Shown: piece by piece, positions 32,336 to 43,747 of the stretch | Layout: each line of letters opens with the position of its first letter | Position numbering within the stretch: the stretch's first letter is position 1 | Assembly (NCBI GenBank): GCA_963575745.1 | Contig: CAUYUJ010016142.1 | Coordinates: 5,001-67,000, forward strand | From: Prorocentrum cordatum | Taxonomy: Eukaryota > Sar > Dinophyceae > Prorocentrales > Prorocentraceae | Direction: 5' to 3' | DNA length: 62,000 nt | The notes under the pieces: generated by a model | What the model saw: only the letters and a program-made list of their open reading frames with translations | What the model was told of the DNA's origin: nothing | Database searches by the model: none | Translations under genes and position numbers: made by a program

Positions 32336-32570
32336 CCGAAGACCCCAGTGGCTGTGATCACAAGCGTCTCCCCCGACCCATTTCGGCACGCCCCTCACGC
32401 GTTTCATGGCCTGCCCCTCGCGCGTTTCGCGGCGGTGTCCGCATGCTCCCCCCCGCTCATGCCCGCATACCCCTCAAACGTCCCGTGGCCCAATAAGGAG
32501 CTCCCCCTCCTTCGTCCCACCTGCCTTGAGGTGCTGCCAATTGCATATGGTTGGGTCCTTCGCCACGATA
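32336..32570. other. satellite-like remnant and unassigned sequence
   Basis: GCGACCCATTTCGGCACGCCCCTCACGCGTTTC resembles the 89-bp satellite variant at 15.8-16.2 kb in inverse orientation. Nothing else recognised. Confidence 0.45.
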
Positions 32571-32574
32571 AAGT

Positions 32575-32965
32575 TCGGGATCTTCACGCAGATCTTTCAC
32601 CTGATCTTCCTCCAAATCTGCTTCGGTTATTCCACGCACGTGTTCCTCCAGATCCTGCTCCAGATATCTCTCCAGGTCTTCCTCCCCATATTACATATAT
32701 CCTTCGGGATCCTCCTCCAAGATCTTGCTCCAGATCTTGTTCGGCCCCCACCCACACACACACCTCCCTCTGGACCTTCATCCAGATATCCTCCAGATAT
32801 CCAGCCTGCCCAGAACCAGCGTGGCGGCATGTAGGGCTTCTGCAAGAGGGCCTGTAGAGACGCTACGGGCATTACGGATTTGCCTTCCCGATCGTTCTCT
32901 AGATCTTCCTCCTGATCTTGCTACACGCTCTCGTCGAGACCTCCCCCTCAGATTGTCCTTCAAAT
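32575..32965. repeat. AGATCT array, inverted block
   Basis: CAGATCTTCCTCCAGATC units, the reverse complement of arrays 1 and 2. Confidence 0.85.
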
Positions 32966-33135
32966 CTTCCTTCAGAGAAAAAAATACATGATCTGGAGAA
33001 CGATCTGGAGGTTGATCTGGGGTGAAGGGGGCCCGAAGAGCTGCCAAGAAGGATATAAAGGAGAGGGCCCCGAGAAGGTTTCAGGGAGGCATCCTGGAGG
33101 CCTTCTCGGTGAGACTTTGCGACGGCCGTGACGGT
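32966..33135. other. unassigned sequence
   Basis: No gene recognised. Confidence 0.35.
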
Positions 33136-33137
33136 CC

Positions 33138-33143
33138 ACTCGT

Positions 33144-33183
<40 letters not shown>

Positions 33184-33185
33184 TG
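33138..33185. repeat. (GTC)n microsatellite
   Basis: About 15 CGT units. Confidence 0.95.
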
Positions 33186-33249
33186 TAGGGGCCGCCGACA
33201 CTGTCGTCGCCGTTCTCCCCCACCCTCCTGAAGGGGACACGCATGCGTA

Positions 33250-33350
33250 GGAAGAGAGAGAGAGAGAGAGGGAGAGAGAGAGAGAGAGAGAAAGAGGCAC
33301 GAAAAAGGAGAGAGAGAGAGAGGGAGAGAGGAGAGAGCAAGAGAGAGTCG
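33250..33350. repeat. (GA)n microsatellite
   Basis: GAGAGA runs with few interruptions; a shorter one at 33586-33600. Confidence 0.95.
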
Positions 33351-33945
33351 TTGTGTTGCCTACGCCCGACGGTGCAGCGTGCCACTGCGCAGCCGCGAGA
33401 GCACACGAATCGGAGGAGCGCCAAAAAGATCTGGAATGAAGCACGAACCCACGGCCTGGCGGAAAGAGCGTTGCCGACTGCAGAGCACACGGACGCCTCA
33501 AGGGCCACAGACAAGCGAGCAAGGATTGCAGTGCAGAAAAAACGCAGGGGCAACGCGGGGCAGCGCACCAGGTAATCAGGAGGACAGAGAGAGAGAGAGA
33601 AGGATACGGCAGTGTCCGCACAAATGATCCCACGCGTCATCAAACACGCTGTCGAGTCGTCCATGTCGTCTGGGAAATCCGTTTGAGACAAACACGTGTG
33701 AGAACATCTGGAATGATACCTGGGAAGAGATGAAGGGAAGATTTGGTGACGATGTATGGAGGAAGAAGATATATCGGAAGGATGATGTTGAGGAGGACCT
33801 GTGAAATCATATGGAGAAGCACCTGTTGGTGACATATGGAGGACGATCGGCAGGGAAGTCAAACGGAGAATCACCGAGGAGACCTGGAGAAAAAAAATAC
33901 AAAAATATCAAGGCCAAGAGCACGGGAAAGAAAGGGAGAGAATGC
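33351..33945. other. unassigned sequence
   Basis: No gene recognised; the right part grades into AGATCTGG units. Confidence 0.4.
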
Positions 33946-35330
33946 GAGTGGAATTCTGGAGAAAGATCTGGATGTTGATCTGTAGGAAAGGATGGGAGAG
34001 ATCCAGGGAATCTCCAGAGGAAGATCTGGCGGAAGATCTTAAGGAGGAGCTAGAAAAAGATCAGGGGGTAATTGAGGTAAATTGTTCAGGAAGACATAGA
34101 ACTAAGAGGTGATGAAAGATCTGAGAGAAAATCTGGGGAAGAGCTGGAGGAAGATCTGGTGGAAGACTTGGAGGAAGATCTACATAAGATCTGGAGGGAG
34201 ACCTCGGGGACCACCTTGAGGAAGCTCTGGAGGAAAATGTGGAGAAGACCTTAGAACGGAGCCCATGGACGCTATGGAGGAAGATGGGGTGGAAGACTTT
34301 GGAGGGAGATCTGGAGCCAGATCTAACAGGAACTGTCTAAGCAGGAAAAACTTGGAGACGACCTGCAATAACATTTGAAAAAAAACTTATACAGGGGAGG
34401 ACATCTGGAGGAAGATATGGGGGACAGATCAATTAAGATCTGGGTCCAAATGAAACGGAACCTATTGAGGAAGATCTGGAGATAAGATATGGCGGAAGAT
34501 CTGGAGAACGATCTGGTAAAGATCGAGAGGAACATCTGCGAAAAGATCTGGAGGAGGATCAGCATGAAGTTCTGGGGGGGAGACCTAGGGGGGGGGGAAC
34601 ATCTGGAGAAAGATCTGAAGACAAATGTGGAGGTAGATCTGAAGGACGACCTGCGGGGAAACATGGAGGAAGATATGGTAGACGAGGTTTGAAGAATATC
34701 TGGAAACCCATCTAAGGATAAATCGATCAGAATACCTACAAGAGAGATTGAAGAAGATCTGGGAGAAGATACAGGGACAGATCTGGAGGAAGATCTGGGG
34801 GAAGATCTGGAGCGGAAGTTGGTAAAAGATCTGGGGAGGGATTTGGAGGAAGCTCTGGAATAATGCATGGCGGCAGAGCTGGGGGAAGATCCACAAAACG
34901 ATCTGGGAAAGCTGTAGGAAGATCTGGAGCGAGGTCTGGGGAACGGTTGCTGATGATCTGAGGGCAGATCTGGAGGAAGATCTATAGGAAGATCTCGGAG
35001 GAGATGCTCGAGGAAGATTTGAAGGAAGGTCTGGAGGAAGATCTCGGAGGAGATACGGGGGAAAATCGCAAATGAAGATCTGAACGAAAATCTGGAAGAA
35101 GATCTTGGGGGAAACCCGGGGGCAGATTGGGAGGAAAATCTGGAGGAAGATCCGCGGGGAGATCCAGGGCGAGATCTGTAGGAAAATCTGGAGGGAGATC
35201 TGGAAGGAGATCTCGAGGAAGATCTGGGGGGAGATCTGGGATCTGGAAGAACGACCTGGCAAAGTGTGTATGGCAACAGATCTGGAGGAAGATCTGGAGA
35301 AGGCCTAGAGGGAAGTCTGGAAGATCTGGG
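33946..35330. repeat. AGATCTGGAGGA array 2
   Basis: About 1.38 kb, same family and orientation as 28690-29960. The purest stretches are 34770-34850 and 35110-35300. Confidence 0.9.
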
Positions 35331-35640
35331 GTAATAAGTACATGTTTTCTGATATGCACCTCTCCGAGGGAGTAGAGCTCAGAGGCGATTAGTGCGTACG
35401 CGCCGCGTCGTTCGCGATTTGTCTGGCCGTTGCGCTCGGGACATCAAATTCTGAAAATCGGTGGCACCCCTTACGCAGATCGTGACGTCAGGGTCCAAAA
35501 ACACATGGGAACTTCAACATTCTAACATAAAACCTTCAAAAACAAATTGTAATTCCAATGATTTTGACCCCGATTCTCAGAGAATGGCGGTTTCGCCTGA
35601 GACATCCTCCCAAAATCGAGCCCCGACGTACCTTATGGTA
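35331..35640. other. unassigned sequence with a 62-bp family fragment
   Basis: 35590-35625 (GGTTTCGCCTGAGACATCCTCCCAA) is a solitary piece of the repeat at 10045-11225. The rest is unrecognised. Confidence 0.5.
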
Positions 35641-35880
35641 CCCCAGACCCCGCCTCGAAGCCTCCTGGGGGCCTCCTGAAACCTCCTGGGGCCTCCTGGG
35701 GCTTTCTGTACCTTCTAGTACCGCAGACCCCGCCTCGGAGCCTCCTGGGGGTCTCCTGAAACCTCCTGGGGCCTCCTGGGGCCTCCTGCGGCCTCCTGGA
35801 GCCTCTTGGAGCCTCCTGGAGCCTCCTGGGGTCTCCTGGGGCCTCCTGAGGCCGCCTGGGGCCTCCTGGGGCCTCAGAAC
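35641..35880. repeat. CCTCCTGGGG decamer minisatellite
   Basis: CCTCCTGGGG/CCTCCTGGAG units with a longer direct repeat (GTACC..AGACCCCGCCTCG.AGCCTCCTGGGGG) at 35638 and 35717. Confidence 0.9.
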
Positions 35881-35937
35881 TACATGCACACACAGAGACA
35901 CAAATCAAACCCAACTCATCACACGCTAGACAAACAT

Positions 35938-36022
35938 AACACACACACACACACACAACACCTACAACGCACAGAAAACACGCACAACACAGCACACATC
36001 ACACACACACACACACACAACA
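35938..36022. repeat. (CA)n microsatellites
   Basis: Two (CA)8-10 tracts and scattered ACA units. Confidence 0.9.
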
Positions 36023-36564
36023 TTCACGAGCCCGGGGCCTCCTGGAGCCTCTTCCGGTATCCAAATCGGGCCTCCTGAGGTCTCCTGGGGGGCCCTGGTA
36101 CACACATCGCAAGGTGTGGCAACCCCACTTGAGCTCGAGTGCGACCTCGACCTTAGATTATTCTGCGTTCACCTCCTGCCTTTTCCCCTTCTCTTAGGCA
36201 CGCCCTGGCGGCGCCGCCCCAGCTTCCCCTTCTCCATCTCCGATCCTGCAGTCATGGTGTCTTCCTGCTTCCAACGCCCTTTCATTTTTTGAATGAGCCT
36301 GGGCACACACGTGCCACTTGTATATACTAGAAAACAATCGCGCGCGCGCTTCGCGCGCGCTCAGGTTCTAGCAGGCCCCAGGCCTTGACGAATTCACTGC
36401 TCCACTGAAGTAGTGGACCACAGTCCACGCATGCCAATCTGCAATCCGAAAGGCCTTCAAGGAAAATGGGTATGTAGGGGGGCGGAGGCCATATGAAGCG
36501 GGTTCCCAAAGGCCTTATGGGAGCATGGGTTTGGGGGGCGTCTTGGGGAGCCTGTTGGGGCGTG

Positions 36565-36565
<1 letters not shown>
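36023..36565. other. unassigned, with GC cruciform
   Basis: 36335-36361 reads CGCGCGCGCG CTTCGCGCGCGCTC: an alternating CG hairpin with an 8-10 bp stem. No gene recognised. Confidence 0.5.
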
Positions 36566-36808
<243 letters not shown>

Positions 36809-36956
36809 CGGTTCAAGAAGGCACTTGGGGCAACTTTGTGCGAAACGATCTGCGGAGGGCCGCGAGAAGGCGATCAGTCATGTTCCCAATCAACTTCCCA
36901 GACAGCTCTCCTGTAGCATGATGGTACTTCGAAGCCTCCGGAGACTCGCGGGCCCA

Positions 36957-37112
36957 TGATGAACCATGTCCCCGGAAGGCTTTCTGGGGACATGGTTTGT
37001 TGGGGTGTGTTGGGGGGTCTCTTGGGCGTTCCCTGGGGGCCCCTTGGGGGCCTCCGGGAACTCTCGGGCCCATGATGAACCATGTCCCCGGAAGGTTTTC
37101 TGGGGACATGAT
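36957..37112. repeat. two ATGTCCCC hairpins, 115 bp apart
   Basis: AACCATGTCCCCGGAAGG.TTTCTGGGGACATGGTTT at about 36961-36997 and 37076-37112. Stem about 18 bp with one or two mismatches. Related to the hairpin of the 38.4-41.1 kb array (AT.ATGT.CCC core). Confidence 0.85.
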
Positions 37113-38450
37113 TTCTTGGGGTGTGTTGGGGGGCCTCTTGGGCGTTCCCTGGGAGCCCCTTGGGGGTCTCTTGGGGCTTCCTGGGGGCCTCTTGGGCGCC
37201 TCACGGGGCTTCGTGGGAGCCTCTTGGTGGCCTCCGGGGGCCTACAGGCGGCCTCTAGGGCCAGAGACCTCGAAATATCGGTTGGCGGTCCCCCTCTGGG
37301 CCCTCTCTTGGGGAGCTCTTGGGGCACAGTTGGGTTGTCTGGGGAGCCTCCTGGGCCGTCTTGGGGCCCTCGTCGGGGCCTCGTGGCCCGTCTTGGAGCG
37401 ATCTGAAGGGCCTCCGAGCGAGGCCGTGAGGGAGCGCTGGGAAGCGGGGAAAGCGAGAACGCCTAAATCCTTCAAAAACCATCGGAAAATTAGTGAATCT
37501 TGCCTCCCAGGGCCCTCTTGGGGAGCCTCTTGAGTCCGTCCTGGAGCGTGTTGGAGTCCTCGTCGGCTGTCTTGAGGGCATCTTGGGCGTCTTCGGGGCC
37601 TCGTGGGACCGTCTTGGGCCCTCTCGGGACCCCCTTAGCCTGTCGTGGCCTGCTTCGGGGCGGGCTCGGGCCGCCTCGGGAGCTCTGGACCCCCCCCGCA
37701 ACCCCCGGTGGGCACCGATGGGGGGAACAGGCAGCGGCCCGCCCCCTCCCCCCCCCGGGCCTACTCCGAGATAGAGAATCATGCTCCCGGGAAGCTTCTG
37801 GGAGCATGATTTGTTCGGCTCTCTAAGAGGGGGGCCTCTGGGGGCTTACCGAGGGGCGCCTTTTGGCCTTGTCGGCAAGCCTATTGGAAACATGGTTGGG
37901 GCGGTGGGCGGAAGCCCAAGGAATCATGTTCCCGGAAAGCTATCTGGGAAATACGATTTACCGAAGTGTCTTGGGGGCCCGCAGGGGGCTTCCCTGGGGG
38001 CCCCTTGGGGGCCTATTGGGGCTTCAGGGGGGCCTATTGGGAGCCTGCCGGGGCTTCTTGGGAGCCTCTTGATGGCCTCCGGGGGCGTCCTAGGAGCCTC
38101 TCAGGCCGGAGACCTTGAAATGTCGCGCTCTTCGGGCCCTCTTGGGTCGCTCTTGGGACTCTCTTGGGGAGCTCTCGAGGCCCTCTTGACTTATCTGGGG
38201 AGCCTCCTGGGCCGTCTCTGGGCTTTCTTGGGGGCCTCTTCGACCGTCTTGGAGTGATCTGAAGGGCCTCTGACGCGGTCGGGGACCGTGGGGAGGTGGA
38301 ACATAGGAGAGCGCAAAAATGCTTCAAAAACCATTGGATGAATTATAATTTTCAGCTTCGGGGCGTTTTGGCGGCGTCGTCGGCCGTCTTGAGGCCATCT
38401 TCGGCGTGTCCAGGGCCTCTGGGGGCTGTCATGGGCGTCCTGGGAACGTG
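37113..38450. repeat. decamer-rich block with two further hairpins
   Basis: TCTTGGGGCC decamers. Hairpins AATCATGCTCCCGGGAAGCTTCTGGGAGCATGATT at about 37778-37812 and the diverged AATCATGTTCCCGGAAAGCT ATCTGGGAAATACGATT at 37921-37957. The C-tract CCCCCTCCCCCCCCCGGGCCTACTC at 37742-37766 recurs at 41291-41320. Confidence 0.8.
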
Positions 38451-41095
38451 GAAATCATGTTCCCGGAGAGGCTTCCGGGAACATGATTTCGAACGACGCC
38501 CTCTTGGGCCTCCCTGAGGCCGTCTTGGGGGCCTCCTGGGCCGGCTTCGGGGCCGCTTGGGCCGTCTTGGGGGGTTCCGTGAGCCCCACAGGCCGACCCA
38601 TTTGGGCCGTCTGGGGCCCTCTTGGGTCTCTCTTGGGCTGTCTTGGGGCTCCTCGGGGGCGTCTGGGGCACTGCGAAGACGAAGCCAGCGAGTATGCTGA
38701 AAATGTACGTTTTACGACGGAAATGGGCCGATGTTTGCCTTTTCAAGGCCCTCTTGGGGCCCTCTTCGGCAATCTTCAAGCCATCTCGGGCCCTCTGAGG
38801 CCTCACTGAGGCTGTCTTGTGGGCCTCTTGGGCGTCCTGGGAACCCGGAAATCATGTTCCGGGAGAGGCTTCCAGGAACATGATTTCGAACGAGGCCCTC
38901 TTGGGCCTCCCTGAGGCCGTATTGGGTGCCTCCTGGGCCGGCTTCGGGGCCGCTTGGGCCGTCTTGGGGGGTTCCGTGAGCCCCACTGGCCGATCCTTTT
39001 GGGCCGTCTGGGGCCCTCTTGTGTCTCTCTTGGGCTGTCTTGGGGCTCCTCGGGGGCGTCTGGGGCACTGCGAAGACGAAGCCAGCGAGTATGCTGAAAA
39101 TGTACGTTTTACGACGGAAATGGGCCGATGTTTGCCTCTTGGGGCCCTCTCTGGCCATCTTCAATTGGGCCCTCTGGGGCCTCGCCGAGGCTGTCTTATG
39201 GGCCTCTTGGACGTCATGGGACCCGGAAATCATGTTCCCGGAGAGGCTTCCGGGAACATGATTTCGAACAAGGCCCTCTTGGGCCTCCCTGAGGCCGTAT
39301 TGGGTGCCTCCTGGGCCGGCTTCGGGGCCTTGGCCGTCTTGGGGGGTTCCGTGAGCCCCACTGGCCGACCCTTTTGGGCCGTCTGTGGCCCTCTTGTGTC
39401 TCTCTGGGGCTGTCTTGGGGCTCCTCGGGGGCGTCTGGGGCACTGCGAAGACGAAGCCAGCGAGTATGCTAAAAACGTACGTTTTACAACGGAAATGGGC
39501 CGATGTTTGCCTCTTGAGGGCCCTCTTGGGGCTCTCTTCGGCAATCTTCAAGCCATCTCGGGCCCTTTTGGGGCCTCGCTGAGGCTGTCCTGGGGCCAAG
39601 TAATTGGTGGGCCCTGGGAACCTGGAAATCATGTTCCCGGAGAGGCTTCCGGGAACATGATTTCGAACGACGCCCTCTTGGGCCTCCCTGAGGCCGTCTT
39701 GGGGGCCTCCTGGGCCGGCTTCGGGGCCGCTTGGGCCGTCTTGGGGGGGTCCGTGAGCCCCACTGGCCGATCCTTTTGGGCCGTCTGGGGCCCTCTTGGG
39801 TCTCTCTTGGGCTGTCTTGGGGCTCCTCGGTGGCGTCTGGGGCACTGCGAAGACGAAGCCAGCGAGTATGCTGAAAATGTACGTTTTACAACGGAAATAA
39901 GCCGATGTTTGCCTTTTCAAGGCCCTCTTGGGGCCCTCTTCGGCAATCTTCAAGCCATCTCGGGCCCTCTGGGGCCTCACTGAGGCTGTCTTGTGGGCCT
40001 CTTGGGCGTCCTGGGAACCCGGAAATCATGTTCCGGGAGAGGCTTCCGGGAACATGATTTCGAACGAGGCCCTCTTGGGCCTCCCTGAGGCAGTATTGGG
40101 TGCCTCCTGGGCCGGCTTCGGGGCCTTGGCCGTCTTGGGGGGTTCCGTGAGCCCCTCAGGCCGACCCTTTTGGGCCGTCTGGGGCCCTCTTGTGTCTCTC
40201 TTGGGCTGTCTTGGGGCTCCTCGGGGGCGTCTGGGGCACTGCCGAGACGAAGCCAGCGAGTATGCTGAAAATGTACGTTTTACGACGGAAATGGGCCGAT
40301 GTTTGCCTCTTGGGGCCCTCTCTGGCCATCTTCAATTGGGCCCTCTGGGGCCTCGCCGAGGCTGTCTTATGGGCCTCTTGGACGTCATGGGACCCGGAAA
40401 TCATGTTCCCGGAGAGGCTTCCGGGAACATGATTTCGAACGAGGCCCTCTTGGGCCTCCCTGAGGCCGTCTTAGGAGGCCTCCTGGGCCGGCTTCGGGGC
40501 CGCTTGGGCCGTCTTGGGGGGTTCCGTGAGCCCCACAGGCCGACCCTGTTGGGCCGTCTGGGGCCCTCTTGGGTCTCTCTTGGGCTGTCTTGGGGCTCCT
40601 CGGGGGCGTCTGGGGCACTGCGAAGACGAAGCCAGCGAGTATGCTGAAAACGTACGTTTTACGACGGAAATAGGCCGATGTTTGCCTTTTCAAGGCCCTC
40701 TTGGGGCCCTCTCCGGCCATCTTCAAGCCATCTCGGGCCCTCTGGGGCCTCGCTGAGGCTGTCTTGTGGGCCTCTTGGGCGTCCTGGGAACCCGGAAATC
40801 ATGTTCCCGGAGAGGCTTCCGGGAACATGATTTCGAACGAGGCCCTCTTGGGCCTCCCTGAGGCCGTCTTAGGAGGCCTCCTGGGCCGGCTTCGGGGCCG
40901 CTTGGGCCGTCTTGGGGGGTCCCGTGAGCCCCACAGGCCGACCCTTTTGGGCCGTCTGGGGCCCTCTTGGGTCTCTCTTGGGCTGTCTTGGGGCTCCTCG
41001 GGGGCGTCTGGGGCACTGCGAAGACGAAGCCAGCGAATATGCTGAAAATGTACGTTTTACGACGGAAATGTGTATTTTGTTTGCCTCTTGAAGGC
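38451..41095. repeat. seven-unit higher-order array with a hairpin in each unit
   Basis: GAAATCATGTTCC begins at 38451, 38848, 39226, 39625, 40022, 40397 and 40795 (spacings 397, 378, 399, 397, 375, 398). Each unit opens with GAAATCATGTTCCCGGA-GAGGC-TTCCGGGAACATGATTTC (17-bp stem), then GGCCCTCTTGGGCCTCCCTGAG, GGTTCCGTGAGCCCC, and a constant GAAGACGAAGCCAGCGAGTATGCT followed by AAAATGTACGTTTTACGACGG. Units 1 and 4 share one tail type, 2 and 5 another, so the real period is a trimer of about 1,172 bp. Open frames of 388 and 422 codons occur because some units are multiples of three. Confidence 0.93.
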
Positions 41096-41290
41096 CCTCT
41101 TAGGGCCCTCACGGGCCCTCTTCGGCCGCTCTTGGGCGTCCTGGGGGCCTCTTCAGGCTGTCGTGACCATCTGTACGGCCCGCGTGGCCTGTCGCGGGCA
41201 AGTTGGAAGCGGCCCAGGGCAGTCCCGGGGGGTCTGTGACCCCTCAAAGGTTCGGGGGGGCGGCCATGGGGGATGACGGCAACGATTTTG
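41096..41290. other. end of decamer block
   Basis: TCTTGGGCGTCC-type units degenerate into unrecognised sequence. Confidence 0.5.
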
Positions 41291-41311
41291 CCCCCCCCCC
41301 CCCCCCCCCCC
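41291..41311. repeat. C21 homopolymer
   Basis: Twenty-one consecutive C as given; length in a real genome is uncertain because homopolymers are error-prone. Confidence 0.8.
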
Positions 41312-41499
41312 GGCCTACTCATGTGTGTATATATACAGAGATATGGAAATGATGTGAGAAGAACTCTGAGGGAAGACCTGGGGGAAGACCTGGGGGAAGA
41401 TCTGGAATCTGGAGTGAACGGAAGAAGAGTTTTGGAAAACGAGCACGGGCGAGGCGCGCCCCAGGAGTTGCGACGAGGCGGCGAAAGCAGCGCGGGTGC

Positions 41500-41935
41500 C
41501 AAAACAAAGCATAGGCACCCGGCTCGCGTGGAACAACAAAACGCAAAGCAAACGCACGGTGCAGGCACGCGCGAGCATGAATCTCCCAGCAAAACAACGG
41601 CCGAATTGCCAAAACGGACGGGCATGCGACTGGCGTTCAGACGTCGCAAAAAGTTGTCCCGATCGAGTTAATAACAAGAAACAAAAGCGAAAACTAGATA
41701 AGCACCAAACACACAGTGCTTAGGTTGAGCCCTAAAGCAAAGCATGGGCACCATTCTCGCGCACAAAAAACGCAAACCAAACGCGCGGCGCATGTCCGCG
41801 CGAAAACAAAACGTCCAACAGAACAATGGCCCATTTGCCAAACCGGACGGGCACGCGACTGGCGTTCAGACTTCGCGCAAACGTGCGCCCGAACACGCTT
41901 AGAATGAAACGCAAAAAGAAAACGGAAACAGCATG
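41500..41935. repeat. ~233-bp direct duplication
   Basis: AAGCAT.GGCACC..CTCGCG..CAA.AAAACGCAAA.CAAACGC.CGG..CA and ATTGCCAAA.CGGACGGGCA.GCGACTGGCGTTCAGAC occur at 41508-41670 and again at 41741-41880. Adenine-rich compared with surroundings. No gene recognised. Confidence 0.8.
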
Positions 41936-42175
41936 GACCAAACCAACCTAAATCATGTTTAGGTAGAGGCCTGCTGAGGAAGAACTAGAAATATAGCAAC
42001 AACCAGCAGAACAATCAGCATAACCACTAGCATCAAGAAACTGGGCCAGCTTTCGGGACGTCGGTATCGAACGCAAAAAATGTTGAGACCCAGCAGAAGA
42101 TGGTGGTGCACTTCCAGGCTAGCAAGGTAGATCATCATTGCTGCGGTTCTCGCCTTTTCGAGCTTTCGACCCTCC
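41936..42175. other. unassigned sequence
   Basis: No repeat or gene recognised. Confidence 0.35.
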
Positions 42176-42790
42176 GAGACGGTTCAAGAGGCCCCCACGA
42201 CTGCCCCGAGACGGCTCAAGAGGCCCCCACGAGGGCGCCAAGACCGCCCACGAGGGCTCCAATGCAGCTCAAAAGGTGCCCAAGACGGTCCACGAGGGCC
42301 CTTCCCCCCCCCAAAGAAAGAGCCCCAAGAAAGGCCGCCCCAAGAGGCCCCCGGGAGGCCCCAAGAGGCCCAAACAAGGCGCCCAAGAGGGGCGCAAGAA
42401 AGAGGGCCCTGAGGGGCAAACATTATTGATTTCCCTTGTTTTTTATTTGCAATGGTTCGGGGGCTCTCGCCTTTTCGAGCTTCCGACGCTCAGAGGCGGC
42501 CCACGAGGCACCCAAGACTGCCCCAAAACGGCCTGGTCCTCAAGAGAACTCCACGACGGCCCACGAGGGCTCCAAGGCAGCCCAAAGATCGCCGAAGACG
42601 GCCAAAGAGGGCCCCAAGACGGCTCCAACGAGGGTCCAAGAACGGAAACACGAACCGACACCTGGAGCCTTCTGCTCCAAGAGGCCCCCAGGAGGCCCCA
42701 GGAACGCCCAACAGAGGACCCCAAAAAGGCCCCAAAGCAGCCACCGAGAGGCCAAACAGAGACCCCAAGACTGCCCTAATCAGGTCCATG
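42176..42790. repeat. two decamer minisatellite blocks
   Basis: CCAAGACGGCC units at 42180-42410 and 42485-42790. Each is preceded by CTCTCGCCTTTTCGAGCTT.CGAC (42147 and 42465), giving a ~315-bp direct repeat. Confidence 0.8.
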
Positions 42791-43066
42791 AAGGCCCATC
42801 GAGAAGTGAAGACGAAAGGTGTTACATGTGACGGCGTTTCTCCTTCTCCTTCTCCTCCTCGTCCTCCTCCATCCTTCTCATTCTAAATATTCCCCGTCGC
42901 AGCCCGAGGCGTGTTGGTAGGGCGTGTAGTGCGTTTCGCCCGAGACTTCATCACCACTCATGATCCTTGAGCTGTAGATTTACAGCTGCTTCACAGATGG
43001 AGCGAGGGCCGTGTTCGAAATGTACTGTTCGCTTTAGCGCCGCGCGCATTCGTTAGAATGAGGAGG
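42791..43066. other. unassigned sequence
   Basis: CTC-rich 42838-42875; otherwise unrecognised. Confidence 0.35.
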
Positions 43067-43674
43067 AGATCATTTTTTATTCCGGCAGGTAACGCTCGTT
43101 ACCCGGGGGGGGGGGGGGGTCGTGCCCCCCGGGTAACGGTAACGCTTGGGCTGGGCGGGGTATGGCGAGGCAGGGGCGCTCTGCGATCGCCATAGTATGC
43201 GCGCGAGCAGCACTCTCTGCCTGAGAGCACCACAGTGGCTTGCGATTCGAGTACAAGCGCAAAGCCCGCCGCGTGGTCCCGGCACCACGCCCGCGCCCGC
43301 GCGCGCGACGACGATGATCGACGAGCGACGAGCAACGAGGACGACGACGACGACGACGACGACGTTGTTTTTGTGCCTTTGTCGGACTCCGGAGGCCGTT
43401 TTTCGGGCGCCGTCGACGACGACGACGACGATTCGAGTACAAGCGCAAAGCCCGCAAGCACCAGCATCGCGCATGCGAGCGCCGCAATGGCCTGCGAGCG
43501 CCCACAGTGCGCCTGCGACCACCACACCACAGTGCGCATGCCTTCGGGCACCAGCATGTTGGAGGGGAAGACCGAGACCCCCCCCGCGTACGAGCGTTAC
43601 CGTTACGGGGGGGGGGGGGGGGCGAGGCCCGGGTAACGAGCGTTACCCCCCAGAGGATAAAAAAACAATCTCGA
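43067..43674. mobile_element. ~600-bp foldback element with GGTAACG arms
   Basis: Left arm 43067-43146 (GAGATCATTTTTTATTCC..GGTAACGCTCGTTACCCGGG, G-run, CCCCCCGGGTAACGGTAACGCT) is complementary to the right arm 43592-43674 (AGCGTTACCGTTACGG, G-run, CCCGGGTAACGAGCGTTACC..GGATAAAAAAACAATCTC). Each arm also folds on itself (CGTTACCCGGG/CCCGGGTAACG). The interior carries GCGATTCGAGTACAAGCGCAAAGCCCGC, in parts, at about 43240 and 43430 as a direct repeat, plus a CGA/CGT run. No transposase and no clear target duplication. Confidence 0.75.
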
Positions 43675-43682
43675 GAGGGAAG

Positions 43683-43747
43683 AGAAGGAGGAGGAGGAGG
43701 AGGAGGAGGAGGAGGAGGAGAGGGAAGAGGAGGAGGAGGAGGAGGAG
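43683..43747. repeat. (GGA)n microsatellite
   Basis: GGAGGA units abutting the foldback element. Confidence 0.9.

Noticed and set aside
31388-32857. 489-codon plus-strand frame (Arg/Ser/Pro/Ala-rich)
   Set aside because: It is a translation of the GCGCTCCCAG minisatellite and adjoining satellite and AGATCT repeats; three unrelated repeat families in one frame is chance.
28690-35330. EDLEEDLE frames as a possible coiled-coil repeat protein
   Set aside because: No frame stays open through the array, and RSSS and IFLQIF frames are equally long. It is degenerate satellite DNA.
38712-39983. 422- and 388-codon frames in the higher-order array
   Set aside because: Several units are multiples of three long. 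Both strands are open at once and the frames are lost at the 397- and 398-bp units.
41291-41311. Long C- and G-homopolymers as biological signals
   Set aside because: Their length is unreliable in most sequencing data; noted only as repeats.
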